Source: Ignatzschineria larvae DSM 13226
GTDB lineage: Bacteria; Pseudomonadota; Gammaproteobacteria; Cardiobacteriales; Wohlfahrtiimonadaceae
NCBI RefSeq assembly: GCF_038500265.1
Contig: NZ_CP150637.1
Coordinates: forward strand, 1,265,501 to 1,329,500
Length of the DNA: 64,000 nt
Direction of reading: 5' to 3'
Under the pieces are notes generated by a model. It made no database searches, was not told where the DNA came from, and was given only the letters and a program-made list of their open reading frames with translations. Positions within the stretch are counted from its first letter, which is position 1. Every line of letters begins with the position of its first letter. A program made the position numbers and the translations under genes. Of the stretch, positions 9,190-17,080 are shown in pieces.

Positions 9190-10545
9190 TTAAACAACCG
9201 CAGGAATTTCAATCTTAAAGGCTGTCCCCTTTCCGACATGACTATCCACAGAGATTCTTCCATGATGTAACTCTACAATTAATTTTACAAAAGAGAGCCC
9301 TAACCCCGAACCCCCTGCCGTTCTCGATTGATCGCCTCTAAAAAAACGATCAAATATTAGAGGTAAATTATTACGCGTAATTCCAATTCCATCATCAACT
9401 ACCAAAAGAGTAACTACTTTAGTTTCCTCATCTCTTTTAACTGAAATAAATAGATGCCCATATTCCTTACCATATCGAAAACCATTATCAATGAGATTAT
9501 TAATCATCCTAGAAAGCAACATTAAATCGCCTTGAACATAAGTATCCGGCATCATTTCTAAGTCAAGAGTGATGTGTCGAGGATTCTCTTTAAACAGATA
9601 TTGATCGGCAATATCTGCTACGACATCCGTTAGATTAATTCGCTCTAACTCCATTATCGCTGACTGTTCTCGCTCTCTCGATAAGAACATCAACTGCGAT
9701 AACATCTTTTGAATCTGCTGCCCCTTTTCCACAATTAAGGTCAAAGCCTTTTCACTCTCCTTCGAAAGATGATGGTTCTCTAATGAATACTCTGCCTGCG
9801 TAATAATAACCGCTATCGGAGTACGTATCTCATGTGAAACATCTGCACTGAACTGTTTCTCTCTTTCAATTAGTTTAAAAAGTTGCTCGGCCATCTGATT
9901 AAATTCTTGTACCAACTCCCCAATTTCATCATTCGCCGTATTTAACTCAATCCGCTGATTTAGATCTCCACTACCAATCTCCCTTGCTGCCTTAGCAATT
10001 TTTTTAATAGGTTTCAGTGCCCAACGTGTCACCAAAAAACCACCTAAAGCAGAAAGAAACAAATTTGGAAAAATAAACAAAATACCTCGCTCTTTCATTA
10101 AATCAAGTAGATTCATGATATGCGTCATATTAATCACTGAACGAGTCCAACCTACTAATTCAGCCTCTTTATAGACTTCATTATCATATAAAAACCAGGT
10201 TTCTTCACCGCGGTTAATTTGCTGAATTCTATTAAGTAATTTAGGAGGATCTAACATCCAGTTTTGATACTTTCCTACCAAAACTCCATTATTTACGCCC
10301 CAAAAAATGAGACTTAGATCTTCTGGTATATTCTCCTTATCAAACATAGCTAAAGATTCTTCTGCTGTAGACTCTTCAATATGCTGCATCAACATCTTAG
10401 AACCTTTCTCCATCTCAATCAGATATTGTTGGGTCAATATATCTGACATTGCATTATAAGAACCGAGAACCCCAAGATAGAGAAATAATAATAAGATAGT
10501 GCTATACCATAAAGTGATGCGAGTACGAATACTAATTTTGTTCAT
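9190..10545 (-). CDS. Sensor histidine kinase
   Basis: A 451-residue membrane sensor kinase. It has an N-terminal membrane helix (about 13-35), a periplasmic domain of about 120 residues, a second helix near 155-172, a HAMP domain, the H-box FSADVSHEIRTP, N-box NNLIDNGFRYG, G1 box VDDGIGI and G2 box GGSGLGLSFVKL. It overlaps the stop of its response regulator by 14 bp. It is convergent with macAB, so the pair is a good candidate to sense envelope stress or an effluxed compound and control macAB; that link is inferred. Confidence 0.93.
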   Translation of the reverse strand: MNKISIRTRITLWYSTILLLFLYLGVLGSYNAMSDILTQQYLIEMEKGSKMLMQHIEESTAEESLAMFDKENIPEDLSLIFWGVNNGVLVGKYQNWMLDPPKLLNRIQQINRGEETWFLYDNEVYKEAELVGWTRSVINMTHIMNLLDLMKERGILFIFPNLFLSALGGFLVTRWALKPIKKIAKAAREIGSGDLNQRIELNTANDEIGELVQEFNQMAEQLFKLIEREKQFSADVSHEIRTPIAVIITQAEYSLENHHLSKESEKALTLIVEKGQQIQKMLSQLMFLSREREQSAIMELERINLTDVVADIADQYLFKENPRHITLDLEMMPDTYVQGDLMLLSRMINNLIDNGFRYGKEYGHLFISVKRDEETKVVTLLVVDDGIGITRNNLPLIFDRFFRGDQSRTAGGSGLGLSFVKLIVELHHGRISVDSHVGKGTAFKIEIPAVV

Positions 10546-11215
10546 TGGATTCTCTCAACACATACCCAACCCCACGGACCGTGTGAAGTAATTTATTATC
10601 GTAACCTGCATCTATTTTACGACGTAGGTATCCTATATATACATCTATTACATTAGAATCATTGTCATAATCAAAGTTCCATACATGCGCAATAATCTGA
10701 TCTCGTGTCAAAACTCGATTCGGATTATGCATCATATAAGCTAAAATTCTAAACCCTTTAGCTGATAGATCGAGCTGTTTTTCACCTCTTTTGACCTGCC
10801 GAGTCACTAAATCTAACGAGAGATCTGCAAAATGTAAACAAGTTGTTTTTTGTTCCGTATTTCTACGTACTAATGCCCGAACTCGAGCAGACAACTCATC
10901 ATAAATAAATGGTTTTACCAAATAATCATCTGCTCCTGCATCTAACCCATTCACTTTATCGAGAACACTATCTTTAGCAGTAAGCAATAAAACCGGTATT
11001 TGATTACCCTGACCCCGGATCTCTTTCAAAACAGAAAATCCATCTCTGATGGGCAACATTACATCTAATATGATGCAATCATAAATATTCATGCCAATAA
11101 ATCCTAGCGCTGATTGCCCATTGCTTGCTGTATCAATACTATAACCTTCAGCTGTCAATCTCTTTGCCAAAATATCCAAGATATTAGGCTCATCTTCTAC
11201 AATTAGTAATCGCAT
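10532..11215 (-). CDS. OmpR-family response regulator
   Basis: A 227-residue regulator with an N-terminal receiver domain (acidic pocket in IVEDEP, phospho-acceptor Asp in CIILDVMLPIRDG, Lys in LVKPF) and a C-terminal winged helix ending in LLHTVRGVGYVLRE. The open frame extends 38 codons upstream, but MRLLIVEDE at 11215 is the family start. It is the first gene of the pair with the histidine kinase. Direct repeats ahead of macA are a likely binding site. Confidence 0.93.
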   Translation of the reverse strand: MRLLIVEDEPNILDILAKRLTAEGYSIDTASNGQSALGFIGMNIYDCIILDVMLPIRDGFSVLKEIRGQGNQIPVLLLTAKDSVLDKVNGLDAGADDYLVKPFIYDELSARVRALVRRNTEQKTTCLHFADLSLDLVTRQVKRGEKQLDLSAKGFRILAYMMHNPNRVLTRDQIIAHVWNFDYDNDSNVIDVYIGYLRRKIDAGYDNKLLHTVRGVGYVLRESNEQN

Positions 11216-11319
11216 CAAATTCTCTCTATAGCCATACCATGTTATCTCATAAATTTTACGCAAAATTGAGCGGAAAAAAGTCAAGAGCCGTAAAATTTCT
11301 AATTTATCTAACTGATACT

Positions 11320-11394
11320 GAATCAACACCTATGTAAAATGCAGGACTCTATACACAACAACCCCTCACCTACCTATCACAAAATGAGTTTTAA
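11320..11394 (+). pseudogene. Decayed duplicate of the M20 amidohydrolase 3' end
   Basis: These 75 bp align without gaps with 5540-5614, the last 25 codons including stop of the M20 gene: 60 of 75 bases match by my count. The copy has an in-frame stop (ATG TAA in place of AAA CAA) but keeps the final codons CAA AAT GAG TTT TAA. It is a direct repeat 5780 bp downstream, so the macAB/two-component module lies exactly between the two copies. Confidence 0.85.
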
Positions 11395-11734
11395 TGCTCA
11401 TAGTTTTATGAGATTGATTCTTTTATTGTAAAAATTGATGCTATTCACAAAATCAGAAACAAGAAATATTATTTATGATAATAATACAATAATAATTTAT
11501 AATATTATACAAAAATATATATTTGTGTATAATGTTAGCTATCTAAGATTTATCATTCAAAATGAATATGTTAATTAAATCTTAGTTAACTATTAAAAGG
11601 ATTTTATAGTGTTTTGTTAGTAATGATAGCCTCTTATAGAAGTGCTGTTTGTGTAATACTCGATAGAGTAAAACAAACAATCAAGATAAGTGGTTATTTT
11701 TTATCTCTGTGTTAAGACTATAAAAGGATCATTT
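11395..11734. promoter_or_regulatory. Control region of the SQR-like gene with nested inverted repeat
   Basis: Extremely AT-rich. CTAAGATTTA (11543-11552) and TAAATCTTAG (11576-11585) form a perfect 10-bp inverted repeat, with ATTCA/TGAAT nested inside. TATAAT occurs just before it in GTGTATAATGTTAG. Such a dyad is a plausible operator, for instance for an ArsR/BigR-type sulfide sensor. No regulator gene is adjacent. Confidence 0.45.
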
Positions 11735-13018
11735 ATGATGAAGAAAAAAGTCATTGTTTTAGGGGGTAACTTCGCAGGCTTAGGCGCTGCACAAAAAATT
11801 CGTGAATATGCCAAAGATGAGGTAGATATTACGGTTATTGACCGCAAATCATATCTACTTTATGTCCCGAATATTCCAGCTGAGGTATTAGAAAATCGTA
11901 ATCCCGAGTACTCACTCAAAATGGATATTCCTACTACTTTGAAAAAAGATAAAATCGATTTTATCCATGCCGAAGTGACGAAGATTGACCCAAAAGCACA
12001 GACTGTGTCCATTATTCCAAATGAGCGTCCTGGTGCTGAACCACATACGATTGCCTATGATTATCTCGTCATTGCATTAGGTGCAAAACTCGCTTACGAC
12101 AAAATAGAAGGTTTTGCCGAGTACGGTGATACTGTTTCTGACTTCTATCATGGTAATAAACTACGCAAAAAACTACACGATGGGACTTATAAAGGTGGTC
12201 CTATTGTTGTGGGTTCTGCAAGATTCCACCAAGGTGATGGTGCGAAAGGACTTGAGCCGTATCCTGGCGGGCAGATTCCAGATGCAATGGCTGCTTGTGA
12301 AGGCCCACCTGTTGAGATCAGCCTGGGTTTAGCGGATTGGCTTGTACGTCATAAAATGGGCGATGCGTCTAAGATCACGATCACAACACCCGGTGAGATG
12401 ATCGCCGAAGATGCCGGCGATAAGGTTGTGCCACAATTGCTAGAAGTTGCCGGTAAAATGGGCTTCAAGTATGTCAATAACACCAAAGACATCGTTAAAT
12501 TAACGAAGGATTCTATTGTGTTTGCAAATGGTACAGAACTACCTGCAGAATTGAAGATCGTTTTCCCTGACTGGGAAGCACATGATTTCCTAAAAGGTTT
12601 AGAGATTAGCGATAATCAAGGCTTTATTATCACTGACCTTTTAATGCGTAATCCTAAATACAAAAATATCTTCGCTGCCGGTGATTGTGCAGCAGTTACA
12701 ATGCCCAAACTAGGGGCAATCGGCCATCAACAATGTGAAATCATCGGCCGACAAGTGGCTCTTGATCTTGGCAAAATGGATGCAGAAAAAGCCAATGAGC
12801 CCCTCAAACCTTGGGTATTTTGTATTGGTGATATTGGAAGCGGCAAAGGCTTCTATATTCGCTCAAATTCTTGGTTTGGTGGCGATACACAGGTTCTCAA
12901 GATGGGTCGTGTTCCTTATATGCTCAAAATGCAATATAAAACCCTCTTCTTTGAAACCGACGGTAAAGTTCCTGTTTGGGGGAATGATGTGGCTGAAATT
13001 ATGGCAGAAAAAGTTTAA
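11735..13018 (+). CDS. FAD-dependent sulfide:quinone oxidoreductase-like protein
   Basis: A 427-residue flavoprotein of the NDH-2/SQR superfamily. It begins with an FAD-binding Rossmann motif (VIVLGGNFAGLGAAQ), has CEGPPVE in the middle and a second FAD motif NIFAAGDCAAV followed by GAIGHQQ. The cysteines in CEGPP and GDCAA are placed as in sulfide:quinone oxidoreductases, which oxidise sulfide and pass electrons to quinone at the cytoplasmic membrane. AAAGGATC precedes two adjacent ATGs (11735 and 11738). A strong terminator follows at 13071. Confidence 0.82.
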   Translation: MMKKKVIVLGGNFAGLGAAQKIREYAKDEVDITVIDRKSYLLYVPNIPAEVLENRNPEYSLKMDIPTTLKKDKIDFIHAEVTKIDPKAQTVSIIPNERPGAEPHTIAYDYLVIALGAKLAYDKIEGFAEYGDTVSDFYHGNKLRKKLHDGTYKGGPIVVGSARFHQGDGAKGLEPYPGGQIPDAMAACEGPPVEISLGLADWLVRHKMGDASKITITTPGEMIAEDAGDKVVPQLLEVAGKMGFKYVNNTKDIVKLTKDSIVFANGTELPAELKIVFPDWEAHDFLKGLEISDNQGFIITDLLMRNPKYKNIFAAGDCAAVTMPKLGAIGHQQCEIIGRQVALDLGKMDAEKANEPLKPWVFCIGDIGSGKGFYIRSNSWFGGDTQVLKMGRVPYMLKMQYKTLFFETDGKVPVWGNDVAEIMAEKV

Positions 13019-13070
13019 TACACTTCACTGTTAACCAGGATTTCTCATATTCCAAATAGAATATAAAAAA

Positions 13071-13098
13071 GATCCCGCCAATCGGCGGGATCTTTTTT
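13071..13098 (+). terminator. Strong intrinsic terminator after SQR-like gene
   Basis: Perfect 9-bp stem GATCCCGCC/GGCGGGATC with a 4-base loop, T-tract on the plus strand and A-tract before it, so it can also act on minus-strand transcripts. Confidence 0.9.
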
Positions 13099-13126
13099 AT
13101 TGGGAATTTTATTACTCAATAGTGAT

Positions 13127-13229
13127 GCTTTAGAAGGTAGAGCTCCCACACATCTACACGCGGTCATAAATAGTGAAACTTAACTATTTAAGCCTACGGC
13201 AGGGAGATTAACCGTGTTTCTTCTAAAGC
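13127..13229 (+). ncRNA. Candidate structured RNA with pseudoknot, unassigned
   Basis: Four nested helices can be drawn. P1: GCTTTAGAAG 13127-13136 with 13220-13229, 10 bp perfect. P2: GTAGA 13137-13141 with TCTAC 13153-13157. P3: ACGCGGT 13158-13164 with ACCGTGT 13211-13217, one G-U. P4: TAAATAGT 13167-13174 with ACTATTTA 13183-13190. The loop of P2 (CTCCC 13143-13147) can pair with GGGAG 13202-13206 as a pseudoknot. The G-U in P3 would be a C-A mismatch on the other strand, which favours the plus strand. I recognise no known family. It sits between a terminator and the small acidic ORF, close to the trailer end of the CRISPR array. Confidence 0.5.
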
Positions 13230-13313
13230 CTCTTCATAGTAATTAATTTCTAATAAAATTGCACTTATTAAAATTGCTAGATTTATCATTAAATGATAGT
13301 GATCAAAACAAGA

Positions 13314-13478
13314 TTATTCCGGCTCTTCCATCTCATCAATCATACTTGCAATTGCATCCTCTGGACTCATCGCATCTTCTACAAACACAAGCGATAGATC
13401 ATCCGCTTCAACTGCAACAAACGGAATGCCCAGATCTGCTGGATTTGTACTAGTAATGAGTGTGTATTTCAGTTTCAT
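13314..13478 (-). CDS. Small acidic protein of 54 residues, function unknown
   Basis: The frame starts MKLKYTLITSTNPADLG and ends IDEMEEPE. It has 13 Asp/Glu, two Lys and no Arg, so it is strongly acidic. A good ribosome binding site (AAAGGAGTTGAAAT) precedes the ATG. The gene lies 62 bp beyond the terminal CRISPR repeat and on the same strand as the array and cas genes, so array read-through could reach it. Small acidic proteins beside CRISPR loci invite comparison with anti-CRISPR or DNA-mimic proteins, but nothing in the sequence proves this and I do not recognise the family. Confidence 0.65.
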   Translation of the reverse strand: MKLKYTLITSTNPADLGIPFVAVEADDLSLVFVEDAMSPEDAIASMIDEMEEPE

Positions 13479-13540
13479 ATTTCAACTCCTTTATAATCAT
13501 AAAAATTTTTTATGTTATTCCATAAGTAAAAATTAAATCT

Positions 13541-13568
13541 TTTCTAAGCCGCCTGTTCGGCGGTGAAC
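13541..13568 (-). repeat. Degenerate leader-distal CRISPR repeat
   Basis: The last repeat differs from the consensus at several bases. The hairpin stem changes on both sides (CTGCC to CCGCC and GGCAG to GGCGG), so pairing is kept, while the loop becomes GAACA. This marks the trailer end of the array. Confidence 0.9.
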
Positions 13569-15728
13569 GTTGTCCGGAAGGCGGTGGCAAAGCTGAAAGA
13601 TTTCTAAGCTGCCTATGTGGCAGTGAACACATAAATGTCGGTTGGTCGCCGTTTAGTTCCTTTCTAAGCTGCCTATGTGGCAGTGAACTCGATACTAATT
13701 CAGCCTTCTTTGAAATATTATTTCTAAGCTGCCTATGTGGCAGTGAACATTACACAAACAAAAAAACAAACGAAGTCTTCTTTCTAAGCTGCCTATGTGG
13801 CAGTGAACTACCGGTAGCGAAATTGATCTTAAATTACAGTTTTCTAAGCTGCCTATGTGGCAGTGAACATCGCGCGGATCACTAAGCAATCAAAAATAAA
13901 TTTCTAAGCTGCCTATGTGGCAGTGAACATCTACAAATCATGAATCAGAAGATTTATGGTTTTCTAAGCTGCCTATGTGGCAGTGAACCTGCGCTAACGC
14001 TTGCAACGATTTGACCTTGATTTCTAAGCTGCCTATGTGGCAGTGAACCACTCGGCTTAGATATGGGTCGATATGTTGAATTTCTAAGCTGCCTATGTGG
14101 CAGTGAACACAGCGAACGTCAATATTGAAAAGTCGATTATTTTCTAAGCTGCCTATGTGGCAGTGAACCACCGCCTAGTTTAGATCATGAGTTTGTTGAG
14201 TTTCTAAGCTACCTATGTGGCAGTGAAAGCTCTAAAGCGAGATTTACGGCTTTTGCGAGATTTCTAAGCTGCCTATGTGGCAGTGAACTATTATTCCCGC
14301 AAGCAGTAACTCGTTTAACATTTCTAAGCTGCCTATGTGGCAGTGAACTTTCTCAGTCTAAAGTTCCCGCAAACCGTGATTTTCTAAGCTGCCTATGTGG
14401 CAGTGAACATAGATGGAATCAGAATCCCTGCGCCTTATTTTTTCTAAGCTGCCTATGTGGCAGTGAACGAGTGAATCGCATCGAGTAGAAGCGCCTACAA
14501 TTTCTAAGCTGCCTATGTGGCAGTGAACGTATTGCAGAAGCGCTATTCATTACTATGGTCTTTCTAAGCTGCCTATGTGGCAGTGAACAAACAGCACAGG
14601 CGATTTTGTCGACAATGAGCTTTCTAAGCTGCCTATGTGGCAGTGAACCAACGCAATCTTGGAAGATGAGTACGATCAATTTTCTAAGCTGCCTATGTGG
14701 CAGTGAACACATCACCAACGTCTAGGAACAATTTCTTCAATTTCTAAGCTGCCTATGTGGCAGTGAACCAAGTTTAATTAACTTTAGCGGTGCTTTCACT
14801 TTTCTAAGCTGCCTATGTGGCAGTGAACTTGTGTCATCTGTTGTGTTGCCCATTTTGCTATTTCTAAGCTGCCTATGTGGCAGTGAACCATCAAATATTT
14901 GCAGTAAGCCTGATGAAGTTTTTCTAAGCTGCCTATGTGGCAGTGAACCCGCTATAATCCCGGCGATAATCAGTATAATTTTTCTAAGCTGCCTATGTGG
15001 CAGTGAACCGATTTATTTTAGATGTTAATGGCTATAAGGCTTTCTAAGCTGCCTATGTGGCAGTGAACTAAAATGGATTACTTTCATATGACAACAGCTT
15101 TTTCTAAGCTGCCTATGTGGCAGTGAACAACGATGAAAGTAATTAGAGAGTTCAGAATCGTTTCTAAGCTGCCTATGTGGCAGTGAACGCTAAAGAATAT
15201 ATTAGATTACAATATGATATTTTCTAAGCTGCCTATGTGGCAGTGAACGATCCCACACGATATAACGATCATCTAAGACATTTCTAAGCTGCCTATGTGG
15301 CAGTGAACGTATTATTAATGTATTAAGTACGGTAAGAGATTTTCTAAGCTGCCTATGTGGCAGTGAACAAATAACGAAATCGCATTAAAAGATTGACAAT
15401 TTTCTAAGCTGCCTATGTGGCAGTGAACAATTTCACGAATTGCGCCACACTCATCAATCATTTCTAAGCTGCCTATGTGGCAGTGAACAGAAGAAACCTT
15501 CAACAAGAGCATCAGAGTTTTTTCTAAGCTGCCTATGTGGCAGTGAACTAATTTTTTCATTTTATTTCTCCAATAGTTCTTTTCTAAGCTGCCTATGTGG
15601 CAGTGAACCTAGCTAGAATAAAGAACGGTTACAGTGTTGATTTCTAAGCTGCCTATGTGGCAGTGAACCTACATCTCGATTATTAGGTTCTACGCCGGTT
15701 TTTCTAAGCTGCCTATGTGGCAGTGAAC

Positions 15729-17080
15729 ATGTAGCTATGAAACCTATATGCGAAAATATTTTTCTAAGCTGCCTATGTGGCAGTGAACTTGCCCACTCAT
15801 CGTGTATGTTCAAGATGATCTTTCTAAGCTGCCTATGTGGCAGTGAACCACTGCCGAACACATTGCCCGCTGATGTCTGATTTCTAAGCTGCCTATGTGG
15901 CAGTGAACTTTCGCCATCCATCTTTTCAGATTTAAACATCTTTCTAAGCTGCCTATGTGGCAGTGAACACGTGTTCACTAAATTCTTCTTTTCGCCTTGT
16001 TTTCTAAGCTGCCTATGTGGCAGTGAACTCTGCTTAAAAATGTTTTATATAAATGTTAAATTTCTAAGCTGCCTATGTGGCAGTGAACGTTTTATTTAAA
16101 AAATTAAACTATTTTTTGTGTTTCTAAGCTGCCTATGTGGCAGTGAACCTTGCTTCCTGGTGAAATTATTTTATTAGATTTTTCTAAGCTGCCTATGTGG
16201 CAGTGAACAGTTCGCAGATATCACGCTATAGAAAATAACTTTTCTAAGCTGCCTATGTGGCAGTGAACCGAAGCTCACTTGGACCTCTAAGCCGTTATAC
16301 TTTCTAAGCTGCCTATGTGGCAGTGAACCAAACACCGGCGAAGCTCATAGAGTTTTTAGTTTTCTAAGCTGCCTATGTGGCAGTGAACATGGTGGTTTTG
16401 GATCAACAGAATATTAATTATTTCTAAGCTGCCTATGTGGCAGTGAACTTAACCCAGCCTCCCAAATCGTAAATCACTCTTTTCTAAGCTGCCTATGTGG
16501 CAGTGAACTCTTAAAATTATTATCTCGTGCGATATTATAATTTCTAAGCTGCCTATGTGGCAGTGAACAAACGCTCGAGGGGTGTTTTGTTATAGATGAT
16601 TTTCTAAGCTGCCTATGTGGCAGTGAACATGTAGCTATGAAACCTATATGCGAAAATATTTTTCTAAGCTGCCTATGTGGCAGTGAACTTGCCCACTCAT
16701 CGTGTATGTTCAAGATGATCTTTCTAAGCTGCCTATGTGGCAGTGAACCACTGCCGAACACATTGCCCGCTGATGTCTGATTTCTAAGCTGCCTATGTGG
16801 CAGTGAACTTTCGCCATCCATCTTTTCAGATTTAAACATCTTTCTAAGCTGCCTATGTGGCAGTGAACACGTGTTCACTAAATTCTTCTTTTCGCCTTGT
16901 TTTCTAAGCTGCCTATGTGGCAGTGAACTCTGCTTAAAAATGTTTTATATAAATGTTAAATTTCTAAGCTGCCTATGTGGCAGTGAACGTTTTATTTAAA
17001 AAATTAAACTATTTTTTGTGTTTCTAAGCTGCCTATGTGGCAGTGAACCTTGCTTCCTGGTGAAATTATTTTATTAGATT
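15729..17080 (-). repeat. Segmental duplication inside the CRISPR array
   Basis: Eight consecutive spacers at 15729-16180 recur in the same order at 16629-17080, offset exactly 900 bp (15 repeat units). Seven unrelated spacers (16209-16600) lie between the blocks. The copies look identical. The single spacer at 17649-17680 recurs at 18669-18700, offset 1020 bp. Confidence 0.95.

Noticed and set aside
15969-16000. Spacer beginning with GTGTTCACTA, like the start of the CRISPR repeat
   Set aside because: Only seven bases match the repeat and the rest is unrelated; it does not show a repeat-derived spacer.
16149-16180. Spacer whose translation resembles an ABC Walker B region (LLPGEIILLD)
   Set aside because: A 32-bp resemblance in one frame is weak and does not match the ABC genes in this window closely enough to claim self-targeting.
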